Below are positions 22,679 through 31,940 of a DNA stretch of 60,442 nucleotides, piece after piece. A program made the translations under genes and the position numbers. Each line of letters opens with the position of its first letter. Position 1 is the first letter of the stretch. Under the pieces are notes generated by a model, which had not been told where the DNA came from, ran no database searches, and was given only the letters and a program-made list of their open reading frames with translations. The DNA is taken from contig NZ_CAJVAS010000037.1 of the NCBI RefSeq assembly GCF_910593845.1, forward strand, positions 1 through 60,442. Direction: 5' to 3'. The stretch is from Paenibacillus solanacearum. GTDB taxonomy: Bacteria > Bacillota > Bacilli > Paenibacillales > NBRC-103111.

Positions 22679-24403
22679 TTACTCCTGCTGCGCGCCGTCC
22701 TCGCCTTCCCGGGCGATCGCCGAGCGATACATATCGCGGATGACCCGGTACGCTTGCTTGGGCTTCCGGTATTCGTTCACAATCCCCTTGTTGTTAAAGC
22801 CCCTTGCCCGGTCCCGGAATCGGGGCGTATCGCTGCGAATATCGGCGAACTGCCAGATGTACGTGCCCGCGATCTTCGGATCGGCGCGGAAGGAGGCCAA
22901 AGCTTTGGCGTGAATTTTCGCCTGATAATCCTCGCTGAACATCCGGTCCTCTTCCCAGCCGACATCACCGAATATACCTGCGCCGCCGAACTCCGTCATC
23001 AGCACCGGCTTGTCCCCTGCGCCCACCGATGCCGCATAGGCATGGAATTTGGGCAGAAACGCATCGAATTCCTCGACCTTGCCGTTATACCAGCCGTAAT
23101 ACACATTCAGTCCGATGACATCCAGCAGCCCGAGGGTCAGATCGGTCAGCGGGCGGTGCGTTGCGCAGGTGACCAGACGAGAAGTGTCTTTGCTCCGCAC
23201 CAGATCGACATACGTTTTCGTAATCTCGTAGCCTTCCCGGGTGTTCGTATCGATCTCGTTATGAACGGACCAGAACACGACGCACGGATGATGCAGGTCG
23301 CGATCGATCAGCTCCTCGATCATCCGGTAGCCCCGCCCGATCACGACGGGATCGGCCAATACGTCCTTCGGAAAGCCCCACATCGGGATCTCGCTCCAAT
23401 ATACGATCCCCCGTTCGTCGAGCAGGTCGAGCCAGTAGGGACTCATCGGATAATGAGAGCCGCGGATCGTGTTGCAGCCCAGATGCTCGATGATGTCGAT
23501 GTCCTTCTTCATCAGCTTCGGAGGGAACGCGAAGCCCCATTCGGGATGCTCCTCATGCCGGTTCACGCCCTGCAAATATACCGGCTGCCCGTTAATGCAG
23601 ATTCTCCCGCCTTCGGTTCCGATCGACCGGAATCCAATGCGGTCGGAACGGTCGTCCTCCCCCGTAGAAGCGGTAATCGTATAAAGCTCGGCTTGCCCGA
23701 CTTGCCATAACCGCACCCCGTCCCAGAGCTGGTTGATGTTGATCTCAGCGACGCTCCCGCCGGGCAGCGCCACGGTTTCGTTATGAAACGGCCGATCGTC
23801 GGCCATCAGGCAGAGCGGCACTTCGCGGGGCTCCTTCGCCAAGCTGCTCAGCCTTACCGAGCACTGCACTTCCGCCTGCCTTCCTTGCAGCCGGTACGTC
23901 ACGGTCAGCCGCTCTATATAAACATCCGGCAGCGTCTGCAGCTCCACCGGCCGAATGATGCCGCCGTAATGAAACCAGTCGACCCGATCCAGCGGGATCG
24001 TCTGGCGCGTATGCGTATTATCGCAGCGAACGATCAGCTCATGCAGCCCGGCTTCCCGGTCGGCAAGTACGTATTCGAACGGCGTAAAACCGCCGTAATG
24101 GTCTCCGAGCCGCTCTCCGTCCAAATACACCTCCGCATAACCGAGCACCGCATGGAAGATGAGACGAATATGCTGCTGTTCATTCAAATAAAACGTCGTT
24201 CTGTACCAGGCCGGACCTTCGTAATCGTAGCGTCCGATATCGTTGTTCCAGCATCCGGGAACATATATCTTGTCCTCCGTGGCCGGAAACCGCTTATACC
24301 ATTCCTGCCGGATTCCTTGATCGTCCGGGTCCGCCGCAAATGCCCATTGTCCGTCAAGCCAGCGAACGGATCGGATCCGATGCTCGTCAAAAGCGCGTAT
24401 CAT
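22679..24403 (-). CDS. Glycoside hydrolase family 2 (beta-glucuronidase/beta-galactosidase type)
   Basis: 574 residues; CAAGGAGG before the ATG. Domain order is the GH2 one: sugar-binding jelly roll (VPGCWNNDIGRYDYEGPAWY), immunoglobulin-like middle, then the TIM barrel with acid/base Glu383 (FWSVHNEID) and nucleophile Glu471 (VLMTEFGGAG). The late NNKGIVNEYRKPKQAY is like the NKG/RxPK region of beta-glucuronidases, so a uronic-acid glycoside is a fair guess. No signal peptide, so it is cytoplasmic. It is the last gene of an operon with the propeller protein (27-base gap) and the AraC regulator. Confidence 0.88.
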   Translation of the reverse strand: MIRAFDEHRIRSVRWLDGQWAFAADPDDQGIRQEWYKRFPATEDKIYVPGCWNNDIGRYDYEGPAWYRTTFYLNEQQHIRLIFHAVLGYAEVYLDGERLGDHYGGFTPFEYVLADREAGLHELIVRCDNTHTRQTIPLDRVDWFHYGGIIRPVELQTLPDVYIERLTVTYRLQGRQAEVQCSVRLSSLAKEPREVPLCLMADDRPFHNETVALPGGSVAEININQLWDGVRLWQVGQAELYTITASTGEDDRSDRIGFRSIGTEGGRICINGQPVYLQGVNRHEEHPEWGFAFPPKLMKKDIDIIEHLGCNTIRGSHYPMSPYWLDLLDERGIVYWSEIPMWGFPKDVLADPVVIGRGYRMIEELIDRDLHHPCVVFWSVHNEIDTNTREGYEITKTYVDLVRSKDTSRLVTCATHRPLTDLTLGLLDVIGLNVYYGWYNGKVEEFDAFLPKFHAYAASVGAGDKPVLMTEFGGAGIFGDVGWEEDRMFSEDYQAKIHAKALASFRADPKIAGTYIWQFADIRSDTPRFRDRARGFNNKGIVNEYRKPKQAYRVIRDMYRSAIAREGEDGAQQE

Positions 24404-24430
24404 GAGCTGTCCTCCTTGGATGATGACGTA

Positions 24431-25618
24431 TCATATGCCGTGCCGCAGAACGTTTCGCAGGTCCATCACATACAGCCCCCGCCGTCCCTCATGAACCGAG
24501 TCGAACGAGATGCGGGTACCGTTCCGGTCCCAGCGCGGATGCAGATCGCAGCGGATATCGCCGTCGATGCCGGGGGGCGAATGGAACGAACCGAGCGTGA
24601 CGCCCTTTCTTTTCTCCAGATCGTATACATACAGATGACGCATGTGCCTCTTGTCCGGATAACTGTCATACAGCATCATCTTCCGGTCCGGAGAATAGCT
24701 GCAATGCCCGTCGCGCAAGAAGAACCCCGGGTCAATCGCTTCGCCTTCGTATGTTTTGTCCTTGAATAAGTACAGCTGGTCCCCCGCATCGCCGACTTCG
24801 GCCCCTCTCGAATGAAACGCGATATGCCGCGCATCCCGCCAGCAATAATGCGAGGCGTACGAATAATCGGACAGCAGAAACAAGTCCGAGCCGTCCGGGT
24901 TCACGGTCATGACCGCCGTCTTCCACCCGCGCCCCTCCTCCGTGAAATTGCGCACGAGGAAAACGAGCCGGGAGCCGTCCGTATTGAACGTGATGTGATT
25001 GATCAGCAGCTTCTGATCCTCCCCGTGAAAAAAAGCTTGGGTCGCTTCCCAGATACGCTGCATCGACAGCACCAGGCGGCTCAATCCCGTCTGTAAATCG
25101 ACGAGAAAGATGCCGTCTTCCTCCGAATGGGGGTCTTTGAAAAAACGGTCTTTTGTTCCGGCATATCCGTAGCCAGGGCGAAAATCAAACAAGCGGTCGA
25201 AATTCACGCTGACAGCGTACAGGCCCGCAGGGTCCACATTCGCAACCGGCCGCTCCAGCTGCCGGACCGCTCCTGTCCGGATCTGGTGCACGCAAGCTCT
25301 GTAATCTTCGCCGTCGCGGACATTATAGATCACGACATCCTCCGCCAGCTTCGGATGCCACTGCAGCATGCTGCCCTGCTGGAAATTCCATGCCGTCGTC
25401 TCGGCGATAGGATGAAACGTCCGGTCGGCGACGTCGATCAAACCAAGCACCGCGGTATCGCCCGCACGGGGCAAACGATCTACAAAATCGACCTTATGGC
25501 ATAAATGAAACCGGCCGCTTTGACTCCAGCCCGGCGTGTCGTAATAGCCGAAGAAATAATGGGCATCGTCGGGCGTCACACGTTCCAGCGTCGTGAGCCC
25601 ATGAATGGCAGCGTTCAT
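24431..25618 (-). CDS. Oligogalacturonate lyase-like beta-propeller protein
   Basis: 395 residues, no signal peptide. Repeating blades with short YxxD/E or LYVYDLE-type strands suggest a propeller (GIFLVDLQTGLSRLVL, LYLFKDKTYEGEAID, LYVYDLEKRKGVTLGS). The conserved histidine-rich stretches HIAFHSRG, DGHCSYSPD and CDLHPRWDRNGTRISFDSVH recall cytoplasmic oligogalacturonide lyases (PL22), which use His and Mn2+. The catalytic assignment is not certain. It sits between an AraC regulator and a GH2 enzyme, which fits breakdown of imported pectin-type oligosaccharides. Confidence 0.65.
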   Translation of the reverse strand: MNAAIHGLTTLERVTPDDAHYFFGYYDTPGWSQSGRFHLCHKVDFVDRLPRAGDTAVLGLIDVADRTFHPIAETTAWNFQQGSMLQWHPKLAEDVVIYNVRDGEDYRACVHQIRTGAVRQLERPVANVDPAGLYAVSVNFDRLFDFRPGYGYAGTKDRFFKDPHSEEDGIFLVDLQTGLSRLVLSMQRIWEATQAFFHGEDQKLLINHITFNTDGSRLVFLVRNFTEEGRGWKTAVMTVNPDGSDLFLLSDYSYASHYCWRDARHIAFHSRGAEVGDAGDQLYLFKDKTYEGEAIDPGFFLRDGHCSYSPDRKMMLYDSYPDKRHMRHLYVYDLEKRKGVTLGSFHSPPGIDGDIRCDLHPRWDRNGTRISFDSVHEGRRGLYVMDLRNVLRHGI

Positions 25619-25769
25619 TCCCGGATTACCTCCTTCACAAGTAAATGGCAGCGCCGCGTTCTATCCGCAGCTTCGCTTATTATAGCCGGGGATCCACCGG
25701 GCAGCCATGCATAATCGGCCCATCCATTTGTATAATCGAACCATTCTCTGTCAATGTCCGGTAATGCCG

Positions 25770-26564
25770 CTACTCCAGCATTTGCTTCTTGAACGCCGTC
25801 GGGCTCATGCGCATCTTGCGTTTGAAGAAATGGGAGAAATGCGATAAGTCATAAAACCCTAGCTGCTCGGATATTTCCGATAGCGACAGCGAGGAATCGG
25901 ACAGCAGATTGCAGGCATGATGAATACGGATGCGATTGTACAATTCGATCACGCCGCAGCCGAACTCCTGATACGTCAGCCGCTCCAGATGCGACTGGCT
26001 CATGTTCATATGCTGGCATAAGTCTTTCAGCATCGTCTTCTCGCGTAAATTTCGGCGCAAGTAGTCGAGCAGCTTGTTTCTAAAGTGAATCTCCTTGCGC
26101 GAGAAAGCGCTCTCCATACAGTTCAACAGGATCGAGTCCAGGTAGCTGCCGACCCGCAGCTTGGAAATTGCGGTCATCTCGCTGCACGTTTGCTGAATGG
26201 CCGGCAGCATGTCGAGAATATCGAATTTGTTCATGACCACGATCTCTTTCAAATGCGTATCCAGAAACGAAGTAATGCCCCTCTCGTCTGCCTTGTGCTG
26301 AAAGTTAATGCCGAACTGATGGTACCCGTCCTTGGTCGCCAGCGCATGCGCGTGAAAGGGAGGGATCAAGCAAAAATGCCCAGGCCGAAGCGTGTACGAG
26401 TGATCGCCGCTTTCCAGAGAAAGAACGCCGTCGGTGACCAGAATCATCTGGTACCACGGATGATCGTGCAGCCCCATGGTCCACCCTTTCGTTCTGTAAA
26501 AAAAGTTGATTTCCCTGTACGGCGCCGGCAACCCGATAACCAGCTGTCCAATATCGTTGGGCAT
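25770..26564 (-). CDS. AraC-family transcriptional regulator with cupin sensor
   Basis: 264 residues from ATG 26564, placed by GGGAGGAG just upstream; a longer frame exists but is unsupported. The N-terminal cupin has LHDHPWYQMILVTDGVLSLE and LRPGHFCLIPPFHAHAL, the usual sugar-pocket fold. The C-terminal two helix-turn-helix units are clear (LKDLCQHMNMSQSHLERLTY; ISEQLGFYDLSHFSHFFKRK). It heads the operon with the propeller protein and the GH2 enzyme, and faces away from the binding-protein gene at 26982, which it probably also controls. Confidence 0.88.
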   Translation of the reverse strand: MPNDIGQLVIGLPAPYREINFFYRTKGWTMGLHDHPWYQMILVTDGVLSLESGDHSYTLRPGHFCLIPPFHAHALATKDGYHQFGINFQHKADERGITSFLDTHLKEIVVMNKFDILDMLPAIQQTCSEMTAISKLRVGSYLDSILLNCMESAFSRKEIHFRNKLLDYLRRNLREKTMLKDLCQHMNMSQSHLERLTYQEFGCGVIELYNRIRIHHACNLLSDSSLSLSEISEQLGFYDLSHFSHFFKRKMRMSPTAFKKQMLE

Positions 26565-26981
26565 ACCCGCTCCTCCCTTCCGCCGTTTCGTTATGAGAAG
26601 AGTGTACAAATCTTGAAGCAGAATGTAAATGTACTCCCGCGATTTCGCAAAGTATACTGTAAGCGAATAAGAACATAACAATGCCTTGAGAGCGAAGCCG
26701 ATGAGGCGGGAGCGGAATGGGCGAGAAGGTCCGAGGCGGCAGCCATCGTTAGGAAGCGGCAACGATCGCTTAGAAGGGACGACTACGTAACGGACAAAGC
26801 GAAGCGACCGGGCCAGACCGCCGCCTTCACCGCGCTTTGACAAAGCGTTATGAAACCGCTTTCTTAATGCGATGTTGAGCACCTGCTCCTTGAGCCGCTT
26901 TACGACCGAAGGTTCGTCCCATGGATCAGCCGCTGCCTGCCGTTTCGCTCCATCCCAAATTATAGCCAAGGGGGAATACAC
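26565..26981. other. Divergent intergenic region
   Basis: 417 bases between the AraC gene and the binding-protein gene. An open minus-strand frame runs through all of it into the AraC gene but has no ribosome-binding site and codon-poor sequence. The stretch 26690-26830 is GC-rich with short repeats of AGCGAAGC type. Promoters are expected here; I see no convincing boxes. Confidence 0.4.
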
Positions 26982-28292
26982 ATGGAAAACAAGCGCATGA
27001 AGAAAACAGTGTGCGTACTGTCTATCGCCGGTATGCTGTCAGGCTGCAGCAGTACGGGGAATCAGCTTCCAGAGAATAAGCCGCAGGAACCGTCAACCGA
27101 GCCGGTCACGATCCGGATTGCCAACTCCGGAAGCGCCAGTCACAGCGATGAGGAATTCAACAAGCTGTTCGTCGAGCCGGTCCGGCGCAAATATCCGCAT
27201 ATTACGCTGGAGCTCGTCAAATACGGCAGCAAGGAAGCGATCAAAAGTCCAGCCGACTGGATCGCCTCCGGCAGCATTCCGGACCTGATCGTGCACTCCA
27301 ACGGCTCGATGGGCGAGCTGTTCGCCTATGATTTGATGACGGATATTACGCCGCTGGTCAAGCAAACGGGAACCGATCTGAGCCGGTTCGATCCGGTCGT
27401 GCTCGACGCGGTGAAGATCGCCTCCGACGACGGCGCGCTGGTCGGATTGCCGTTTACCCAGCAGTTCAGCGCCTTGTATTACAATAAAAATATATTCGAC
27501 CGCTTCGGCATCGCATACCCGAAGGACGGCATGACATGGGAGGAGACGGTCGCGCTGTCGCGCTCGCTGGCCCGCACCGTGGACGGAGTCAGCTACATGG
27601 GACTTCATCCGGAACGGTTGATTCGTCCCGCCTATCCGTTATCGCTGACGCTCGTCAACCCGCGGACGAACCGCTCTCAGGTCGACAGCAGTGAGTGGCG
27701 GCGCGTCATTCAGCTGCAGCAGCAAATCGTCTCCATTCCCGGCAATTGGGACGGCAAGAGCAGCCGCAACGATTTCTGGACGAAGCAAAATGTCGCGATG
27801 CTCGGGTCCGTCAATATATTGTCCAACCTGCTTCAGGCCGGCGCGCAGGGCGGCTTCGAGCAGTGGGATGTCGCGCAATATCCAAGCTATTCAAATCAAC
27901 CGAACGTATACGGCATGGTCGATGCCTGGGTCATAGTGATGACAAAGCCGAGCAAGCATAAGCTGCAGGCGATGCAGGTCATGAACGTGCTGACCTCGGA
28001 TGAAGTTCAACTTCTGGCAGCCCGCCAGCTCGCCAAAATGTCAACGCTGGCAAACTCATCGTTCAATCAGCAGCTAGGTGCGGACGATCCTGTGTTGAAG
28101 CAGAAGCGAATCGCCAGCATCTTCAAGAGCAAGCCTGCGCCGGCTCCGAAATTCTCGATGTACGAAGCGAGCGCCCGGCCTTTCCTCGAGAACAATTTCC
28201 CCAAGGTCGTAAGCGGCGCGATCGACTCGAATACGCTGCTGCGTGACGCGGAGGAGCAAATCAACCAAATGCTGGACCAGCAAAAGAAATAA
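26982..28292 (+). CDS. ABC transporter sugar-binding lipoprotein (family 1), solitary
   Basis: 436 residues; AAGGGGG precedes the ATG. Signal with lipobox AGMLSGC gives a lipid-anchored protein. Family 1 binding-protein features: IPDLIVHSNGSMGELFAYD, SALYYNKNIFDRFGIAYPKD, and a C-terminal NTLLRDAEEQINQMLDQQ. Paralogue of 17671-18984. Divergent from the AraC/propeller/GH2 operon, so its ligand is probably the oligosaccharide those enzymes cleave. No permeases adjoin. Confidence 0.88.
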   Translation: MENKRMKKTVCVLSIAGMLSGCSSTGNQLPENKPQEPSTEPVTIRIANSGSASHSDEEFNKLFVEPVRRKYPHITLELVKYGSKEAIKSPADWIASGSIPDLIVHSNGSMGELFAYDLMTDITPLVKQTGTDLSRFDPVVLDAVKIASDDGALVGLPFTQQFSALYYNKNIFDRFGIAYPKDGMTWEETVALSRSLARTVDGVSYMGLHPERLIRPAYPLSLTLVNPRTNRSQVDSSEWRRVIQLQQQIVSIPGNWDGKSSRNDFWTKQNVAMLGSVNILSNLLQAGAQGGFEQWDVAQYPSYSNQPNVYGMVDAWVIVMTKPSKHKLQAMQVMNVLTSDEVQLLAARQLAKMSTLANSSFNQQLGADDPVLKQKRIASIFKSKPAPAPKFSMYEASARPFLENNFPKVVSGAIDSNTLLRDAEEQINQMLDQQKK

Positions 28293-28323
28293 CATGAGGT
28301 CGGCCACCGGATAGACCTTAAAT

Positions 28324-28348
28324 AACCCCGTCATGTTGCGACGGGGTT
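28324..28348. terminator. Terminator between convergent genes
   Basis: AACCCCGTC/GACGGGGTT stem around a 7-base loop, 32 bases past the binding-protein stop; no long T-run. Confidence 0.65.
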
Positions 28349-28368
28349 AGAATTCACTAAGCATGGGG

Positions 28369-29145
28369 TTATTCTAACGATAATGGCGGCTCATGCGAAG
28401 ACAAGCTGGCTGCTGCTTTCCGTTGTCTATTTTTGATAAAGGTAACGACGATGACACCTATGATAAGAAGCAGTGCAATGGAACATATCATTATATTCGT
28501 GATGTTTGGCACTTTCGCCTGGAGGATAACTTCGCCCTTAGTTCCGGGAATGAGGTCCCATTGATAAGTCTGTTGATCCGGAAGGACCCGAGAGGCATTC
28601 TGCATATCGGCTTTAACAGGCAGTGATAGGGTTAGCTTTAAATCAATCTGCTTCAGCATCATTTGTTGTATGCCCATTGTATCTTTGTCATCCGGCTTCA
28701 TATCTGTCAGATCGACCGAACCATTATAACGGTATGTAGTGAAAAAGAAACCCTTATCTTGGCTGAAGTTCATCATTTCCGAAGAATTGCTTTTTTGATT
28801 TTGGTTAAGAATGTTTTGACTGGGCAGAGCGTTACCTATTTCTTCTGAATTATTCAAATGTTTCTTGGCCGCTACTCCTATATAATCGCCATCCCGGTAT
28901 TGCGAAACAGAAAATCCTTGTTTTTCAAAATTTGTTTTTAATTCTGAAATAGGGTCGTTCTGACCGTTACCAGACATGAGACCTATCAGTTGAGCTTGCA
29001 TGCCAAGTTTGTAATCCAGATCCGCTGAGCCGTCTTTATTAACCGTTACATGGAAATCCCCTTTTACGCATCCAGTTAATAAGATAAAAATACTTAAAGA
29101 AGCTATTAATGAAATCCAGCGTAGCTTACCAGGTATCAACATCAT
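28369..29145 (-). CDS. DUF3153-type lipoprotein with C-terminal membrane anchor
   Basis: 258 residues; AGGGGGAA before the ATG. A lipoprotein signal ends FILLTGC (Cys26), followed by VKGDFHVTVNKDGSADLDYK, the start typical of DUF3153/LppM-like proteins. The outer domain runs to about residue 215, then IMICSIALLLIIGVIVVTFI spans the membrane and a short basic tail is cytoplasmic. So it is anchored at both ends. Function unknown. It lies between the two copies of a 51-bp duplication, suggesting the segment was inserted. Confidence 0.78.
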   Translation of the reverse strand: MMLIPGKLRWISLIASLSIFILLTGCVKGDFHVTVNKDGSADLDYKLGMQAQLIGLMSGNGQNDPISELKTNFEKQGFSVSQYRDGDYIGVAAKKHLNNSEEIGNALPSQNILNQNQKSNSSEMMNFSQDKGFFFTTYRYNGSVDLTDMKPDDKDTMGIQQMMLKQIDLKLTLSLPVKADMQNASRVLPDQQTYQWDLIPGTKGEVILQAKVPNITNIMICSIALLLIIGVIVVTFIKNRQRKAAASLSSHEPPLSLE

Positions 29146-29316
29146 TTCCCCCTATATACAAATAAAATACCTGTGACATTATAACATTAAAAACCTTATT
29201 TCGTTGATAAAGAATTAATTAGATTTATGTTACCCGTTAAAAAGGGACTCTAGGACCTCTCTACTTCGTGAAGCATGGCCAATGACGAGCTTCAGATTTT
29301 GTTGTGGCCATCGCAA

Positions 29317-29367
29317 TCAACCAAATGCTGGACCAGCAAAAGAAATAACATGAGGCCGGCTACCGGA
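29317..29367 (+). repeat. Second copy of the binding-protein gene's 3' end
   Basis: Matches 28261-28311 with two mismatches; the first 39 bases, from TCAACCAAATGCTGGACC to AACATGAGG, are identical. The first copy is the end of the binding-protein gene with its stop codon; this one is noncoding. The two copies flank the DUF3153 gene as direct repeats 1056 bases apart. Confidence 0.85.
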
Positions 29368-29383
29368 ATGCTGCGCAAAGGTT

Positions 29384-29842
29384 TTACGTCACAGATGGCC
29401 GATTGAAAAAAGCAAGCGGGTATATCCTCCCGCCGATAAGGTTTTCCGTTATTCGCCGGATCACGGCTTCCCCGCGAAGATTATACTTGTTCAGGAGCAG
29501 CAGCTCGGAAGCCGGGACCCACTTGTATTCGCTCATCTCATAGTCATGGAGCCGCCGGGATTCTGGCGCAATTTCTGCGGTAAAATGAAATAAAAGCACC
29601 TGCGCGTTACCCGTAGCAGCGAACGGATAGACGCCGGTTGTGCCCGTAAGATTGATTTCGTATCCGGTTTCCTCCCTAACTTCTCTGCATGCAGCATCCG
29701 TAATATCTTCACCCCGTTCCACTCTTCCGCCGGGAAAATTCCATTGATTTGCGACGGGCGCCTTGGTTTCTTTAATAATCAGCATCTTGCCGTACTGAAT
29801 AATCGACACGCTAGCGACTACAATGTATCCGTGTTGCATCAT
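29384..29842 (-). CDS. NUDIX hydrolase
   Basis: 152 residues from ATG 29842 (GGGAGAAGGA directly before; the next ATG is equally likely). Full NUDIX box GGRVERGEDITDAACREVRE followed by ETGY, preceded by the strand IIKETKAPVANQWNFP. Resembles small MutT-like enzymes; substrate unknown. Single gene. The 316 bases upstream of it to the exporter gene hold only that gene's promoter. Confidence 0.88.
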   Translation of the reverse strand: MMQHGYIVVASVSIIQYGKMLIIKETKAPVANQWNFPGGRVERGEDITDAACREVREETGYEINLTGTTGVYPFAATGNAQVLLFHFTAEIAPESRRLHDYEMSEYKWVPASELLLLNKYNLRGEAVIRRITENLIGGRIYPLAFFNRPSVT

Positions 29843-30075
29843 TTCCTTCTCCCTCTCCCGTTCCGCTCGCATCTATCCGAAGCTTACTGCGTTGCACTTT
29901 AAGTTATATACTAACGCAAACTGCCCGGAAGGGTACAAGGAATATTTGCGACTGAAAAATAATGAGGAAATCCGAGATTTTTAGAGATAAACAGAGTTAT
30001 CATTTTCTGAAAAACCTGAATTTAGGCATTGTAATGTGAATATGTAAATCTATGCAAAAAAGCGAACATGCGTTT

Positions 30076-30104
30076 TTGAAGTTTGTAAATTAACATATTA
30101 TATT
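30076..30104 (+). promoter_or_regulatory. Sigma-A-type promoter of the ABC exporter pair
   Basis: TTGAAG (30076-30081), 17-base spacer, TATATT (30099-30104), about 85 bases before the start codon. Confidence 0.55.
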
Positions 30105-30188
30105 TTACGATAGGTAACATTCGAAACCGAGAATGAATAAAGAGGCGTGAGCGTTATTCATATCGCTATAGAGAAAGAGAGGTGTTTT

Positions 30189-31940
30189 ATGACGACAAGG
30201 CAATGGGTCGCAAAATTTATGTTGATGAACAAATGGGTATTTATATGCGGGTTCATCATCACTACATTAGCGACGTTGACTAATTTGATTTTTCCGTTCC
30301 TCAACGGGAAAATTGTTAATATCGCTTTTTATGATAAAGACATGACCGCCTTTTTGAATGTGAGCCTTATTTATGCCGGCATCCTCTTTGTCCATCAGTT
30401 TGTTGTTACGACGCTAAACAATCTCATTCAGTCACAATTGATGACGGGTTTTGTCTTTGATATACGGCGGGCTCTGTTCAAAAAGATATTACATAAAAAA
30501 GGGAAAGACCTCTCCGGGATGTACAGCGGAGACATGATCAGCCGAATGAACAATGACACCACGGATATTGGAAATCTCGTCTTCCAGAACGGTCTTTGGG
30601 CATATTCCAACTTTTTACATATACTATTCGCTGTCTGCTTCATGTTTTACTACAATCTACTTTTGGGAGTTCTTACAGTCGTTCTGGTTCCCATCATGTT
30701 CTTTACCTCGAAACATTTCAAGAAAAAATCGCAAAATATCAGGAAGGAGATTTCAAAGGAACAAGGCAAGCGATCCTCTTACTTGTTTGAAATCGTGAAA
30801 AATTGGCAGGAGATAAAAATCCTTAACGCACGTAAACAAGTAACGAAGTTTTATTTAAGAAAAACGACAGCCATCCATAAAATGAATGTGATGAGCGGAA
30901 AAATCGACGTGACGGCGGAAAGGGTTAATTCTTTCCTCATGCTTATCGCACAACTGGTCATATTCGCGACCTGTGCCTATTTCATTGTTAATGGCCAAAT
31001 GCAGCTCGGCGTCTTTGTGGCCGCCGTAAGCTATTTTAATATGGCAGTAAACTACTTCAGCTCCATAAACGGCAAAATGATGGATGCCGGGAAGCAGCTT
31101 GTATCCGTACAACGCGTGGTGGATATTCTGAATGAGGATGAAGAAGATTACAAAGATAACCATCCTCCGAAACAAATTAAGGAGGGCATGATTGAATTTA
31201 CCAATGTCACATTTGGGTACACCGAAGATAAGCCTGTTCTGAACGGATTCACTCTCCGTATTGATGCAGGAAGCACCATTGGCATTGTCGGAAAGAGCGG
31301 CGCAGGTAAAACATCGATGGCGAACCTGCTCTACAATTTATATAACGTGGACGGCGGCGAGCTTCTGATCGATGGAACGAATGTCAATGCATATAACCTG
31401 CATAGCTTGCGAAGCCAGGTCGGTATGGTTCATCAGGAGACCATCCTTTATGATCATACGCTGCGCTACAATCTTTCATTTACGAATAACAACGATCATG
31501 ATGACGCATTGCTGGAAGCGCTTAAGAAAGCCGCCCTTTATGATGTTTACTTGACACTTCCAAACGGACTGGACACGCTGCTTGGAACGGACGGGCAAGA
31601 ATTATCCGGCGGACAGAAGCAGCGACTAGCTATCGCCAGGATATTAGTCAAGAATCCCAAGATTTTGATCTTCGACGAAGCCACTTCGTTCCTTGACAGC
31701 CAGAATGAAGCGCTTATTCGGAACATGTTGAGGGATATGTCGAAAGATCGGACGGTTATTATCATCGCCCACCGTTTTTCCACCATCCGATGCTGTGATA
31801 AAATCGCGGTTTTAGCGGACGGTGTTGTCGCAGGCTTTGATACTCACGACGTACTGATTAGAAGCAATGAAACGTATATACACTTATTCCGCGAACAGCA
31901 TATAGGAGATGAAGCGTATGAACCGGTGGGATACCTTTAA
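30189..31940 (+). CDS. ABC exporter half-transporter 1 (membrane and ATPase domains fused)
   Basis: 583 residues from ATG 30189, four bases after GAGAGGTG. Six membrane segments in residues 10-295, then the ATPase: Walker A GIVGKSGAGKTSM, signature LSGGQKQRLAIAR, Walker B ILIFDEATSFLD, H-loop IIIAHRFSTI. The signature is canonical. It overlaps the next gene by 23 bases, so translation is coupled and a heterodimer is likely. Substrate is unknown; no peptide precursor or modification gene is seen upstream. Confidence 0.9.
   Translation: MTTRQWVAKFMLMNKWVFICGFIITTLATLTNLIFPFLNGKIVNIAFYDKDMTAFLNVSLIYAGILFVHQFVVTTLNNLIQSQLMTGFVFDIRRALFKKILHKKGKDLSGMYSGDMISRMNNDTTDIGNLVFQNGLWAYSNFLHILFAVCFMFYYNLLLGVLTVVLVPIMFFTSKHFKKKSQNIRKEISKEQGKRSSYLFEIVKNWQEIKILNARKQVTKFYLRKTTAIHKMNVMSGKIDVTAERVNSFLMLIAQLVIFATCAYFIVNGQMQLGVFVAAVSYFNMAVNYFSSINGKMMDAGKQLVSVQRVVDILNEDEEDYKDNHPPKQIKEGMIEFTNVTFGYTEDKPVLNGFTLRIDAGSTIGIVGKSGAGKTSMANLLYNLYNVDGGELLIDGTNVNAYNLHSLRSQVGMVHQETILYDHTLRYNLSFTNNNDHDDALLEALKKAALYDVYLTLPNGLDTLLGTDGQELSGGQKQRLAIARILVKNPKILIFDEATSFLDSQNEALIRNMLRDMSKDRTVIIIAHRFSTIRCCDKIAVLADGVVAGFDTHDVLIRSNETYIHLFREQHIGDEAYEPVGYL

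Noticed and set aside
22592..24769. Two long plus-strand frames opposite the GH2 and propeller genes
   Set aside because: Shadow frames of GC-rich genes on the other strand; no start signals and no recognisable motifs.
30000..30188. A peptide precursor gene ahead of the ABC exporter pair
   Set aside because: No short frame with a ribosome-binding site or a leader-like sequence is present; only a promoter.
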